Shown here: piece after piece, positions 9,188 to 17,189 of the stretch
Numbering within the stretch: position 1 is the stretch's first letter
How the letters are laid out: each line of letters begins with the position of its first letter
NCBI GenBank assembly: GCA_016218825.1
Contig: JACRCV010000085.1
Span: 1 to 64,000 of the forward strand
DNA: 64,000 bases
Origin: Deltaproteobacteria bacterium
Lineage (GTDB): Bacteria > Myxococcota > XYA12-FULL-58-9
Direction: 5' to 3'
The notes under the pieces: generated by a model
Database searches by the model: none
Told to the model about the DNA's origin: nothing
Seen by the model: the letters and a program-made list of their open reading frames with translations, nothing else
Program-made: the position numbers and the translations under genes

Positions 9188-10777
9188 TCAGGGGATCGTG
9201 GTGACCACGATCCAGCCGAGCTCCATGCCGGCGCGGCCCCAGGTGTAACCGCGGGCCTCGAAGTCGGCCTCGTAGTTCGGGGTGACGACGAGGGTGAAGT
9301 CCTGCCAGGTGCCGGCGGGCTTGAAGCTCGTCGGATAGAGCGTGCGCTCGGCGTGCGTGGTGCCGCCGGTGCCGGTGACCACGTCCAAGGCCAGCACCTC
9401 GTTGCTGCTCGGCGTCGTCGTCAGCTTGACGCGGAAGGTCACGGTCGTGCGCCCCCGCCCCCACGACTTGTACGGCCCGTAGACCATGTGCCCCTTGCCC
9501 TCCGCCGTGGTCACCACCCAGTCGTCGCCGTCGGCGTGGCCCAGCGCGTGGCTCAAGTCGGTGACGCCGTTGTACATGTAGGTGGTGGCGTTGGTCGCGG
9601 TGAGACCACCGCAGTTGCAGTAGGTCTCGTCGAAGTAGCCACCCTGGAAGGTGCCGCTGCACGACATCGGCTGCTCGCAGGACTCCCAGCCCCATTCGCC
9701 GTTGACGCAATAGTAGACCGTATACTTGGAGTTGTTCGCGTCCGGGTTGGTGCCGACGCTCACGCACGGCCGCCCGACCGCGGCGCAATGGCTCTGACAC
9801 GAGGCCCCGGTGTCGTTCAGGATGTTGACGCTGCACGCTTGCGGGTTGCAGTCCTGGCTCTCGCTGGCGCTGCCGCTGCAGGTGACCGCGCCGCAGGTCG
9901 CCGGCATCGTGCTGCTGCAGGTGCGGCTGCGGGTTCGGGTTCCGCCCAGACACGCCGCCGAGCAGGCCGACCAGCCCGACCAGGCGCTCCACTGCCCCTT
10001 CGGCGTCGCGCTGACGCCGGCGCAGACCCCGGCGCTGCTGCAGGCGTCGCTGACGGTGCAGACGTTGCCGTCGTCGCAGGTCATGCCGGTCTTGGCCTCG
10101 TGCCGGCAGGCGTGCTCGGAGCACAGATCGACGGTGCAGATCTGCTGGTCATCGCAGTCGGCGTCGACGTTGCACTCCTCGGGCGGCGCGCCGCACCCTT
10201 CCGGTGGACATTGATGCAGACACTGCTCCTGGCAGCTCGGACAGATGCTGTCGGTGGTTTGGTAGACGCAGCCGCCGGTCGCCGGGTCGCAGGCGCCGGT
10301 GCTGTTGTAGACCCGATAGGTCGAGGTGGTCGCGCACTCGGGCGCCGGTGGGGTGTGACAGATCTTCGCGGTATACTCGCACTTGCCGCCCCGACAACTG
10401 GCGCCGTCGGTCGACTCGCACTTCGCCGGAGCGAGACAATCGGCGGCGTTCTCGCACTCGGCGCTCGGGTTCTTGACGCAGGTCGAATTCTCGCAGATCT
10501 CGTCGCCGCCGGCGCAGTCCTCGTCGGCGCGACACACCTGGCGGCACTGTCCGCCCTCGCACACCGCGCCCGATCCGCACTCGCTGTCGTCGATGCAGCC
10601 CTCGGCACCACTGAGGCCCGCGGTGCCGGTGCAGGCCGCGAGCGCGAGCGCCATCGCACACCCGCCGAGCCCGCCGCCGAAGCATCGTGCCGGCGACCGC
10701 ACGGGCCGCGCCCGCCAAGCGCCCAAGGCTCGAGCATCGCGACTCTGGGAGGTGACGGCGCACGAGACTTGATGCAT
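9188..10777 (-). CDS. Cysteine-rich lipoprotein with thrombospondin type-1 repeat
   Basis: 529 residues. A long basic N-terminus leads to a hydrophobic core and lipobox LAAC (around residue 49). Residues ~58-275 hold many short Cys motifs of the form C-x3-C-x5-C-x3-C (DDSECGSGAVCEGGQC type). A thrombospondin type-1 repeat follows: WSAWSGWSACSAAC with GTRTRSRTC, including the WxxWxxW face and paired Cys. The C-terminal ~135 residues (from about TYMYNG, with GHMVYGPYKSWG) look like a carbohydrate-binding-type beta-sandwich. Type-1 repeats are mainly animal adhesion modules and are uncommon in bacteria. The start is uncertain because the N-terminus is long for a lipoprotein signal. Confidence 0.75.
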   Translation of the reverse strand: MHQVSCAVTSQSRDARALGAWRARPVRSPARCFGGGLGGCAMALALAACTGTAGLSGAEGCIDDSECGSGAVCEGGQCRQVCRADEDCAGGDEICENSTCVKNPSAECENAADCLAPAKCESTDGASCRGGKCEYTAKICHTPPAPECATTSTYRVYNSTGACDPATGGCVYQTTDSICPSCQEQCLHQCPPEGCGAPPEECNVDADCDDQQICTVDLCSEHACRHEAKTGMTCDDGNVCTVSDACSSAGVCAGVSATPKGQWSAWSGWSACSAACLGGTRTRSRTCSSTMPATCGAVTCSGSASESQDCNPQACSVNILNDTGASCQSHCAAVGRPCVSVGTNPDANNSKYTVYYCVNGEWGWESCEQPMSCSGTFQGGYFDETYCNCGGLTATNATTYMYNGVTDLSHALGHADGDDWVVTTAEGKGHMVYGPYKSWGRGRTTVTFRVKLTTTPSSNEVLALDVVTGTGGTTHAERTLYPTSFKPAGTWQDFTLVVTPNYEADFEARGYTWGRAGMELGWIVVTTIP

Positions 10778-11133
10778 GGCGGCTCCTTCGATTCGGCAAT
10801 CAAGCCATGTGCAAGTCCGAGGCCGACGAGAAGCGCCACCCCAGCGGCTCGCCCCGCCGAGACACCCCCCCTAATAACGCTACGTTTATTCGGCGAAGGG
10901 GCGCCGTTGGCGCGCGGCGTCGCGGAACCGCGTGCGGCCCCGGGGAACGGACGGGTTACAGCATCACTATCGCCGGACGGGAGCGGGGGGTTGCGCCTAT
11001 TCGCTCCACTCGCCCGAACACCGGTGGCGGCTTGAGGGCCGCGAGCGGGCGTGTCAGGATTTGGAGTGGACCCGGCCGAGCGCGAGAGACCGAGCGCGCG
11101 ATCAGCACGCGGCACCGGAGATGGAGTTGGAAG
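10778..11133. other. Intergenic stretch between divergent lipoprotein genes
   Basis: About 355 bp without a supportable gene. The only AT-rich part is around 10871-10892 (CTAATAACGCTACGTTTATT), where AATAA and TTATT form a short inverted repeat. This is a plausible place for divergent promoters, but I could not fit a convincing -35/-10 pair. The rest is GC-rich and unremarkable. Confidence 0.4.
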
Positions 11134-11646
11134 ATGGAGCTGCGCCTGCTATCGGCCGCCCTCGGGTGCATGGTGGCCGCCGCCTGCAGCGTGCAGCCGT
11201 CGGCGGCATGCCGCAGCGCTTCGGACTGCGGCGCGGGCTGGAGCTGCTTCGCCGGGGAGTGCCGCAAGCTCTGCAACCGCAATCAGGACTGCTGGCCACC
11301 GGCGGTCGGCTGCGTCGAGGGGATCTGCCGGATCATGCCGCCGCGGGCCTGCACCACGGACGGCGAGTGCGCCGACACCGCCAGCACCGACGTCTGCACC
11401 GTGGATCAGATCTGCGTCTGCGGCGCTGCCGGAATGCCGTGCTTGCTCGGCCAGATCTGCGGTGCAAGCGGCTGCTACGAGCTCAACGTCGGCCCGCAGG
11501 CCTTCGGCCTGACCGCGGGCGGCGGCGCTTCGACCTCGGAGCACTATCGGCTGCGGCTGTTCGTCGAGCCGCTGTCGCCGGTGGGCGCGACCACCAGCGA
11601 CAACTACCGCCTCCGCCTGGGCCCGGCGACGCTCGGCGCCAAGTAG
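11134..11646 (+). CDS. Small cysteine-rich lipoprotein with paired YRLRL motif
   Basis: 170 residues from the ATG at 11134. The signal peptide ends in lipobox VAAAC (Cys18). The mature part has C-x5-C-x5-C-x4-C units like those of the neighbouring lipoprotein (CRSASDCGAGWSCFAGEC). The C-terminus carries two similar segments, TSEHYRLRLFVEP and TSDNYRLRLGP. I do not recognise a named family. Sharing the Cys pattern with the divergent gene at 9188-10777 suggests related surface functions. Confidence 0.7.
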   Translation: MELRLLSAALGCMVAAACSVQPSAACRSASDCGAGWSCFAGECRKLCNRNQDCWPPAVGCVEGICRIMPPRACTTDGECADTASTDVCTVDQICVCGAAGMPCLLGQICGASGCYELNVGPQAFGLTAGGGASTSEHYRLRLFVEPLSPVGATTSDNYRLRLGPATLGAK

Positions 11647-11737
11647 CGGCGCGCACCGCGGCCCAAAAGCGGCGCCCCGAGACACGACGCCAAGGCGCCC
11701 GCACCGAGAGACGCGCTCTCAGCCTCGCCGCATCCGC

Positions 11738-11989
11738 CTAGACGACGATCGCGGCGCCCGGGCAGGCAGACCTGCCAGCGTCGATGATGCTGCGCGCCTG
11801 GTCATGGTCATTCGGGAACAGGGTGCCGGGCACGCACGGCCGCCCCAGGGCGCGGAAGACGAGATAGCGCGCACATTCGGCGCTGTCGGCGCGACAGTAA
11901 CGCATCTTGTACAGCTCTGCCGTCGCTTCGCGACCCTTCATGCGGTCGTTGTAGAAGGGACAGCCGTGAAGAAGCTCACAGTCCGGCAT
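11738..11989 (-). CDS. Small conserved cysteine-containing protein of unknown function
   Basis: 83 residues with no signal peptide. It begins MPDCELLHGCPFYNDRM and has further Cys at YCRADSAECARY and near the C-terminus. From memory this layout (CPFFNDKM..., then ECARY, then a VP-LFPN segment) recurs in small conserved proteins of Desulfo- and related bacteria; the spaced Cys suggest metal or iron-sulfur binding. A GGGGTGAG sequence sits just upstream of the ATG. Codon use and GC match its neighbours. Function unknown. Confidence 0.65.
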   Translation of the reverse strand: MPDCELLHGCPFYNDRMKGREATAELYKMRYCRADSAECARYLVFRALGRPCVPGTLFPNDHDQARSIIDAGRSACPGAAIVV

Positions 11990-12218
11990 GGCTCACCCCC
12001 ATGGCGTGCACGTAGCACGCGAAGAGCTCTCGTTTTTCAACCCCCAACGGACGGCAGTCAAACACCGGTCGCGGTTCGTCGCGCGGCAAAGCGACAACAC
12101 CGGGCAGACCGTAGCAGCTCGGGTCGCCTCGTGACAACCACCCCTGGACCGCCCGGCAGCGCAATCGACTTCTCGCGTTCTTGATGATCGCCTTCGGCGC
12201 CGCTCTCGGCCCGCTCAA

Positions 12219-13529
12219 TCACTGCCCTTCAACCCCGCGGACGCCCAGCCCGACGAGACGAGCCGCCCGTGCCTGCGCCGTGGCGAGATCGGCCTGTGCC
12301 TGCACGACCGCCGCCTCAGCGCGCGACAGCTCGCTCTGCGCGGTGAGCACGTCGAGGGCGGTGGCGCGCCCGAGCTCGTAGAGCGCACCTGCGGCTTCGA
12401 GCGCCCGCTCACTCGCGAGCGCGGCCTCCCGGCTCGCCTCGACGCTCGCGGCGGCGGTGTTCCAGGCGGAGACGGTTTCACTGACCTCGGCGGCGATCTG
12501 CAGCCGGAGCGCCCGCGCGCTCTCCTCCAGGGCAGCGAAGCGCGCCGCGGCCTTGTCCACCTGGCCGAGCGTTGCGCCACCCTCGAATATTCCCCACTCG
12601 AGGTAGAGGCCGGCGGTCCACTCGGGGGCCTCGCCGCCGACGTCGCGGCGACGATACCCATAGGTCCCTTGCACACTGACCTCGGGGAAGTAGCCGCCGC
12701 GCACCGCGGCGGCGAGGGCGCGAGCCTGCTCGAGCTGCGCGGTGACGCGCCCGACGTCGGGGTCATGCGCCAGCGCGGCCCCGAGGAGCGTCGACTCGTC
12801 AACCGACGCACCCGCGGAATCGGCGAGCACGCCGACGGCCGAGAGCGGCACGACCTCCTCGATGCCGAGCACGCGCCGCAGCTGCGCCTGCGCCGACGCC
12901 TCTGCACCGCGCGCCGCGACCAGGGCGCGCTCGGCGTCGAGTCGCTGGGCCTCGGCCTTGAGGGCGTCGAGCTCCGAGCCGCGGCCCGTCGCCAGGCGCG
13001 CGCGCGTGAGCGCCACAAAGGCGCGCTGGCGCTCGGCGGCGGTGCGCGCCACGTCACAGAGGCTCTGCACCGCGAGCAGACGCGCAAACCCCACAGTTGC
13101 GGCGAGCACGGCGTCGGCCTGACTCGCCGTGACACCGGCCTGCGCCGCGTCGATGCCGCGCGCCGTCGCGCTCCTGGCGCGCCAGCCTCTGAGCCCGTCG
13201 AAGACCACCTGCTTGCCCCGCACCGCGGCGTAGGCCTCCTCGCCGTACAGGGCCATGCCGACGTTCGTCGCCGACGGCAGCGGACTCAGCCGGCCGTCGT
13301 CCAACCAGGCATAGGAGAGGCTCGCGCTCAGACGCGGAAAGAGCGCCGCGCGCGCGACGGTGTCATCGGCCTCGGCCTCGTCGAGCCGCGCCTGCTCGAT
13401 GGCAACGAGCGGGCTCTGCGCCTTGGCGATCGCCACTGCCTCGTCTAAGGTGAGGTCGCGCCCGAAGGCCGCCGGCACCTCGACCACGACAAGGACGATC
13501 GCCACGGTGGTGAAGTACGACAGCTGCAT
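12219..13529 (-). CDS. TolC-family outer membrane efflux protein
   Basis: 436 residues with a signal peptide (~1-23) and two repeats of the outer membrane efflux (OEP) domain. Each has an LDEAVAIAKAQSP-type start, long amphipathic helices and a beta-segment (LFPRLSASLSYAWLDDG; GYFPEVSVQGTYGYRRR). Length and layout fit the TolC/OprM class. It lies divergent from the ECF sigma / membrane fusion protein / ABC transporter operon and would supply the outer-membrane duct of that tripartite pump. The 108-bp shared upstream region holds one copy of the bipartite motif described below. Confidence 0.9.
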   Translation of the reverse strand: MQLSYFTTVAIVLVVVEVPAAFGRDLTLDEAVAIAKAQSPLVAIEQARLDEAEADDTVARAALFPRLSASLSYAWLDDGRLSPLPSATNVGMALYGEEAYAAVRGKQVVFDGLRGWRARSATARGIDAAQAGVTASQADAVLAATVGFARLLAVQSLCDVARTAAERQRAFVALTRARLATGRGSELDALKAEAQRLDAERALVAARGAEASAQAQLRRVLGIEEVVPLSAVGVLADSAGASVDESTLLGAALAHDPDVGRVTAQLEQARALAAAVRGGYFPEVSVQGTYGYRRRDVGGEAPEWTAGLYLEWGIFEGGATLGQVDKAAARFAALEESARALRLQIAAEVSETVSAWNTAAASVEASREAALASERALEAAGALYELGRATALDVLTAQSELSRAEAAVVQAQADLATAQARAARLVGLGVRGVEGQ

Positions 13530-13590
13530 GGGATTCGATCCGTCCTCTCACGGGTGGCGCGCGTGCCGCGGCGCCGCCCCGCTGACGCTT

Positions 13591-13618
13591 GAAACCGTCA
13601 ACCCGGCAGGAACTTGCG
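13591..13618 (+). promoter_or_regulatory. Bipartite motif GAAACC-N9-GCAGGAACTTGCG, copy 1
   Basis: GAAACC (13591-13596), nine bases, then GCAGGAACTTGCG (13606-13618), ending 19 bp before the ECF sigma start. The identical pair with the same spacing recurs on the opposite strand at 14240-14267. Position and conservation suggest a binding site or ECF-type promoter element. GAAAC-like -35 sequences are common for ECF factors, but no convincing -10 is visible. Confidence 0.6.
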
Positions 13619-13637
13619 CGCCGGCGCGGAGCCTTCG

Positions 13638-14198
13638 ATGATCGGGGAGCCCGATGTCGACGCCGCGGCGCTGATGGCGCGCGCCGCCGACGGCGACCGC
13701 GGTGCCTGGCGCGAGCTCTACCTCGCATACCGCGACTACGTGTTCCGCACCGCCCTGCGCTTTCTCGGCAGTGAAGCGCAGGCCGCCGACATCACCCAGG
13801 ACGTCTTCGTGGCGCTGTTTGGCCGCGCCCGGCAGTACAAACCGCAGGCCCGCTTCACGACCTTCCTCTTTCGCGTCGTCGCCAACCGTTGCCTAAACGA
13901 GCGCGCCCGCGCCCACACCCGCCTGCACGACGACGACGCGTCGAAACACGACGCCCTCGCCCGCCTCAGCGCCGGCCCGTCCGAGAATCCCGAAGCGCAC
14001 TTGCGCCGCGCCGAGAGCGCCGCGGCCGTGCGCCGCGCCATCCTGGCGCTTACGGAGTGGCAGCGCCTGGCGGTCATCTTGAGCCGATTCGAGGGGCTGT
14101 CGTACGAGGAGATCGCCCTTGCGATGTCGACCTCGGTCGGAACCGTCGAGTCCTTGCTGTTCCGGGCGCGCCGGAAGCTCGGCGAGCTGCTTCGCTGA
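13638..14198 (+). CDS. RNA polymerase ECF-type sigma factor
   Basis: 186 residues from the ATG at 13638 (GGAG upstream; a TTG eight codons earlier is less likely). Region 2 is clear: RDYVFRTALRFLGSEAQAADITQDVFVALFGRA-type sequence ending FTTFLFRVVANRCLNERAR. Region 4 has LTEWQRLAVILSRFEGLSYEEIALAMSTSVGTVESLLFRARRKL-type helix-turn-helix spacing. The next gene encodes its probable anti-sigma factor, and the operon continues into an efflux pump, so it likely controls that pump in response to an envelope or metal signal. Confidence 0.93.
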   Translation: MIGEPDVDAAALMARAADGDRGAWRELYLAYRDYVFRTALRFLGSEAQAADITQDVFVALFGRARQYKPQARFTTFLFRVVANRCLNERARAHTRLHDDDASKHDALARLSAGPSENPEAHLRRAESAAAVRRAILALTEWQRLAVILSRFEGLSYEEIALAMSTSVGTVESLLFRARRKLGELLR

Positions 14199-14239
14199 CG
14201 CCCGCAACCCACGTCACGTTTGTCGCAGGTGGCCGCGGC

Positions 14240-14267
14240 CGCAAGTTCCTGCGAGCTCGCCGGTTTC
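14240..14267 (-). promoter_or_regulatory. Bipartite motif GAAACC-N9-GCAGGAACTTGCG, copy 2
   Basis: Read on the minus strand, GAAACC (14267-14262), nine bases and GCAGGAACTTGCG (14252-14240) match copy 1 exactly in both halves and in spacing. It lies in the 99-bp gap between the sigma gene and the anti-sigma gene and points back toward the sigma gene. The two copies bracket that gene in opposite orientation. Confidence 0.6.
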
Positions 14268-14297
14268 ACTCGCAGGTCACACAAGGAGTCAAGGCGC

Positions 14298-14774
14298 ATG
14301 CGCTGCCGGAAAGCCCAAATGTTCATCTCGCGCCAACTCGACGGCCGGCTGGACGAAGAGACCGGTGTCGTCCTCGCCACACATCTTTGCGCCTGTGCCG
14401 ATTGCGCCCGCTTCGCCGCGCTCGTTCGCGAGAGTTGGCGTCGCCTCGCCGCGGACGCGCCGGCGGTGGGCACCACCCCCGACGTCTTCGCCGGCATCGT
14501 CGAGCGTGCCACTCGCGCCTCGCCACTCGCCGCTTGGCTGGGCGAGCTGTGGCGCCTGAGCCCGAGCCGGGCCGCCACCGCCGGGGTGCTCGCCTCGGTG
14601 ACCGCGATCGGCGTCACCCTCGGCACGCTCGTCGGCGCGCGCCTTGACGCGCCGCCGACAGCGCCGGTGCTGCTCGAAGCCCAGGCGCTCGCGGACAGCT
14701 TCGCCGACCTGCCGCTCGGCACACCGCTCGCCGACTTCGCCGCGTCGTTCGCCGGCCGCCGGGGCTCGCCGTGA
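14298..14774 (+). CDS. Membrane anti-sigma factor with zinc-binding N-domain
   Basis: 158 residues from the ATG at 14298, which has AAGGAG about 10 nt upstream. The N-terminus holds the anti-sigma zinc-finger pattern: an early Cys (MRCRKAQMF), then H-x3-C-x2-C (HLCACADC). One membrane helix follows near residues 92-114. The periplasmic tail is only ~45 residues. It should sequester the adjacent ECF sigma factor at the inner membrane. Its last codons overlap the next gene (GTGA). Confidence 0.85.
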   Translation: MRCRKAQMFISRQLDGRLDEETGVVLATHLCACADCARFAALVRESWRRLAADAPAVGTTPDVFAGIVERATRASPLAAWLGELWRLSPSRAATAGVLASVTAIGVTLGTLVGARLDAPPTAPVLLEAQALADSFADLPLGTPLADFAASFAGRRGSP

Positions 14775-15226
14775 GGCGCCTGGTCTTCTGGTCCCTCCTC
14801 GCGTCCTCGCTCGCCGTGAACTTGGCGATCGGCGTCCAGGTACTTCGCGCCCGTATGAATACGATGCCGCTCATGCGACTCCTCGATCTGACGAGCGAGC
14901 AGCGCGCGACCATCCTCGACTTGCGGACCGCCTTCCTGTCATATCGGGCGGAAAACACTAGGAAAACCAGCGAGCTGCGGGGCGAGCTCGGCCGGCTACT
15001 GACCGCCGACGCGCCTGACCGCGCCGCCGTCGACGACGTGCTCAGGCGCATCGGCGAGCAGCAGGCCGCCTTGCAGCGCCGTGTCGTCGAGCAGGCGCTC
15101 GCGGTGCGGGCGGTGCTGACGCCGGAGCAGCGGCCCGCCTTCGAGGCGCTGATGCAAAGACATCTGCGCGCCGGCGTCCCGATGCAGCAGCCGGCGCCCG
15201 ACGACCTCCACGAGGACCAGCCATGA
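14771..15226 (+). CDS. CpxP/CnrX-like periplasmic sensor protein
   Basis: 151 residues from a GTG overlapping the anti-sigma stop. An N-terminal membrane or signal segment is followed by an all-helical region with LDLTSEQRATILDLRTAF and VLTPEQRPAFEALMQRH, the paired LTxEQ motifs of the Spy/CpxP and heavy-metal-resistance (PF13801) group. Such proteins sit in the periplasm and, as in CnrYXH, can relay metal status to an ECF/anti-sigma pair. The C-terminal tail contains HEDQP but no clear His/Met-rich metal cluster, so the signal may not be a metal. Confidence 0.75.
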   Translation: MRRLVFWSLLASSLAVNLAIGVQVLRARMNTMPLMRLLDLTSEQRATILDLRTAFLSYRAENTRKTSELRGELGRLLTADAPDRAAVDDVLRRIGEQQAALQRRVVEQALAVRAVLTPEQRPAFEALMQRHLRAGVPMQQPAPDDLHEDQP

Positions 15227-16467
15227 AAACGACGTTCCTGTTTGTAGGGCGGCGCGCCGCGCTGTCGGCCGTCGCGACCGCGGTGCTCGGCGCCGGACTG
15301 TACCTTGCCGTGCGACCCGCGACCGCGCCCGCGAACGGCACGATCGCGAGCGTACCGGTGACGCGCCACACGCTGCGCTCGACGGTGCAGGCAACCGGCG
15401 TCGTGCGCGCCGTGACCGGCGCCGAGGTCAAGGTCGGCGCGCGCGTCTCCGGCCAGGTCGCACACCTCTACGCCAACGTCGGCGACACGGTCGAGAAGGG
15501 CTCCAGGATCGCGAGCATCGACGACCGCGACCTCCGCGCCCGGCTCGCCCGTGCGCAGGCTGACCTCGCCGCCGCCAAGGCCCAGCTCGCGATCGTCCGC
15601 CGTGGGGCGCGCGACGAGGAGCGGCGCGAGGCGCACGCCGTCGAGCAGCAAGCCCAAGCCGAGGCCGAGCTCGCACGCGTGCAAGAGGAACGCGCCGCGA
15701 CCCTGGTCGCCCGAGGCTTCGGCGCGGCGGAGGAGCTCGATCGCGCCCACCGCGACGCCCGGGTGGCGAGCGCCAAGCTCGACTCCGCGGCGAGCCGGCG
15801 CGCCCTCGTCGAGACTCGTTTTCTCCCCGAGGACGTCGCCCTGGCCGAGGCACGGGTCGCGCAAGCGCAGGCCGTCGTCGACGAGGCCACCGCCACGCTC
15901 TCCTTCACCACGATCTCGGCGCCCATCAGCGGCGTCATCGCCCAGGTCGCGACGCAGCAAGGTGAGACCGTCTCGGCCGGACTCAACGCCCCGACCTTCG
16001 TGACCCTCATCGACCTCGATCGCCTCGAGGTCGCCGCCTACGTCGACGAGGTGGACGTGGGCCGCATCAAGCGCGGCGAAGGCGCGACCTTCACGGTCGA
16101 CGCTTTCCCGGACGTCGAGTTCAACGGCACGGTCACCGCGGTCTACCCGCGCGCCGTCGTGCAGTCGAACGTCGTCAACTACATCACCACGATCCGCATC
16201 GAAGACTCCGAGGGACGCCTCAAGCCCGACATGACGGCCAACGTCAGCATCAACCTCGCCGAGCGAAAGGACGTGCTCGCCGTGCCCGATCGGACCTTGA
16301 GGCGCGAGGGCGGCAAGACCGTGGTGCACGTCGCCAAGGCCGGCGGCCACGAGAGCCGGTTGGTGCGCGTCGGCCTGCGCGGCGGCGGCCTCACCGAGAT
16401 CACCGCCGGCCTCGCCGAGGGCGAGCGCGTCGTCGTCGCCGAGACCGGCAAAGGAGAGAGCAAGTGA
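15223..16467 (+). CDS. Membrane fusion protein (MacA/HlyD type)
   Basis: 414 residues, overlapping the previous gene by 4 bp. One N-terminal membrane anchor precedes a split lipoyl/barrel-sandwich domain (GAEVKVGARVSGQVAHLYANVGDTVEKG and the second half from FTTISAPISGVIAQV), an intervening long alpha-helical hairpin (~95-215), a beta-barrel and a membrane-proximal domain. Together with the downstream MacB-like ATPase and permeases and the divergent TolC protein it builds a tripartite exporter. Confidence 0.9.
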   Translation: MKTTFLFVGRRAALSAVATAVLGAGLYLAVRPATAPANGTIASVPVTRHTLRSTVQATGVVRAVTGAEVKVGARVSGQVAHLYANVGDTVEKGSRIASIDDRDLRARLARAQADLAAAKAQLAIVRRGARDEERREAHAVEQQAQAEAELARVQEERAATLVARGFGAAEELDRAHRDARVASAKLDSAASRRALVETRFLPEDVALAEARVAQAQAVVDEATATLSFTTISAPISGVIAQVATQQGETVSAGLNAPTFVTLIDLDRLEVAAYVDEVDVGRIKRGEGATFTVDAFPDVEFNGTVTAVYPRAVVQSNVVNYITTIRIEDSEGRLKPDMTANVSINLAERKDVLAVPDRTLRREGGKTVVHVAKAGGHESRLVRVGLRGGGLTEITAGLAEGERVVVAETGKGESK

Positions 16468-17189
16468 TCGAGATCAAGGGTGTCGGCAGGAGCTATGTGA
16501 GCGACCAGGGCGTCGAGGTCCGAGCCCTCGACGACGTGTCGCTGAAGATCGACAAAGGCGAGTTTGTCGCCATCATGGGCCCCTCGGGTTGCGGCAAGAG
16601 CACGCTGATGAACATCATCGGCACGCTCGATCGGCCGACGCGCGGCACCTACAGCGTCAGCGGCGAGGACGCGAGCCGAATGAGCGACGCCGAGCTGTCG
16701 CACTTGCGCAACCGCCGCATCGGCTTCGTGTTTCAGGCGTTCAACCTCCTGCCACTGCTCACCGCCGCCGAGAACGTCGAGCTGCCGCTGGTCTACTCCA
16801 CCGCCGAGATCACGGACGGGCGCGAGCGGGCCATGCAGGCGCTGACGCGCCTCGGCCTCGCCGATCGGGCAACGCACCGACCGGGCGAGATGTCGGGCGG
16901 CCAGCAGCAGCGCGTCGCGATCGCCCGCGCCCTCGTCAACGATCCCGACGTCATCGTTGCCGACGAGCCCACCGGCAACCTCGACTCGACCGCGAGCCTC
17001 GAGGCCATGGCGGTATTCCAAGACCTCTGGCGCGCCGGCAAGACCATCGTCCTCGTCACCCACGAGCCCGATGTCGCGCAGTTCGCGCCGCGGCTCGTCA
17101 CCCTCAAGGACGGCCTGATCGTGAGCGACCAGGTGCAGACGCCGGCGTCCGCCAGGGACCTGATCGCCGCCCAGGGGCAGCGATCATGA
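16464..17189 (+). CDS. ABC transporter ATPase, MacB/LolD type
   Basis: 241 residues overlapping the fusion protein gene by 4 bp. Walker A (GPSGCGKST), Q-loop (FVFQAFNLLPLLTAAENVELPL), signature (MSGGQQQRVAIARAL), Walker B (VIVADEPTGNLDS) and H-loop (VTHEP) are all present. The FQxFNLLP and ENVELPL wording is typical of the MacB/LolD branch. It should power the two FtsX-type permeases encoded next. Confidence 0.93.
   Translation: MIEIKGVGRSYVSDQGVEVRALDDVSLKIDKGEFVAIMGPSGCGKSTLMNIIGTLDRPTRGTYSVSGEDASRMSDAELSHLRNRRIGFVFQAFNLLPLLTAAENVELPLVYSTAEITDGRERAMQALTRLGLADRATHRPGEMSGGQQQRVAIARALVNDPDVIVADEPTGNLDSTASLEAMAVFQDLWRAGKTIVLVTHEPDVAQFAPRLVTLKDGLIVSDQVQTPASARDLIAAQGQRS

Noticed and set aside
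13609-13615. GGAACTT as an RpoE-type -35 promoter box
   Set aside because: It matches the E. coli RpoE -35, but no GTCTAA-like -10 lies at the right distance in either copy.
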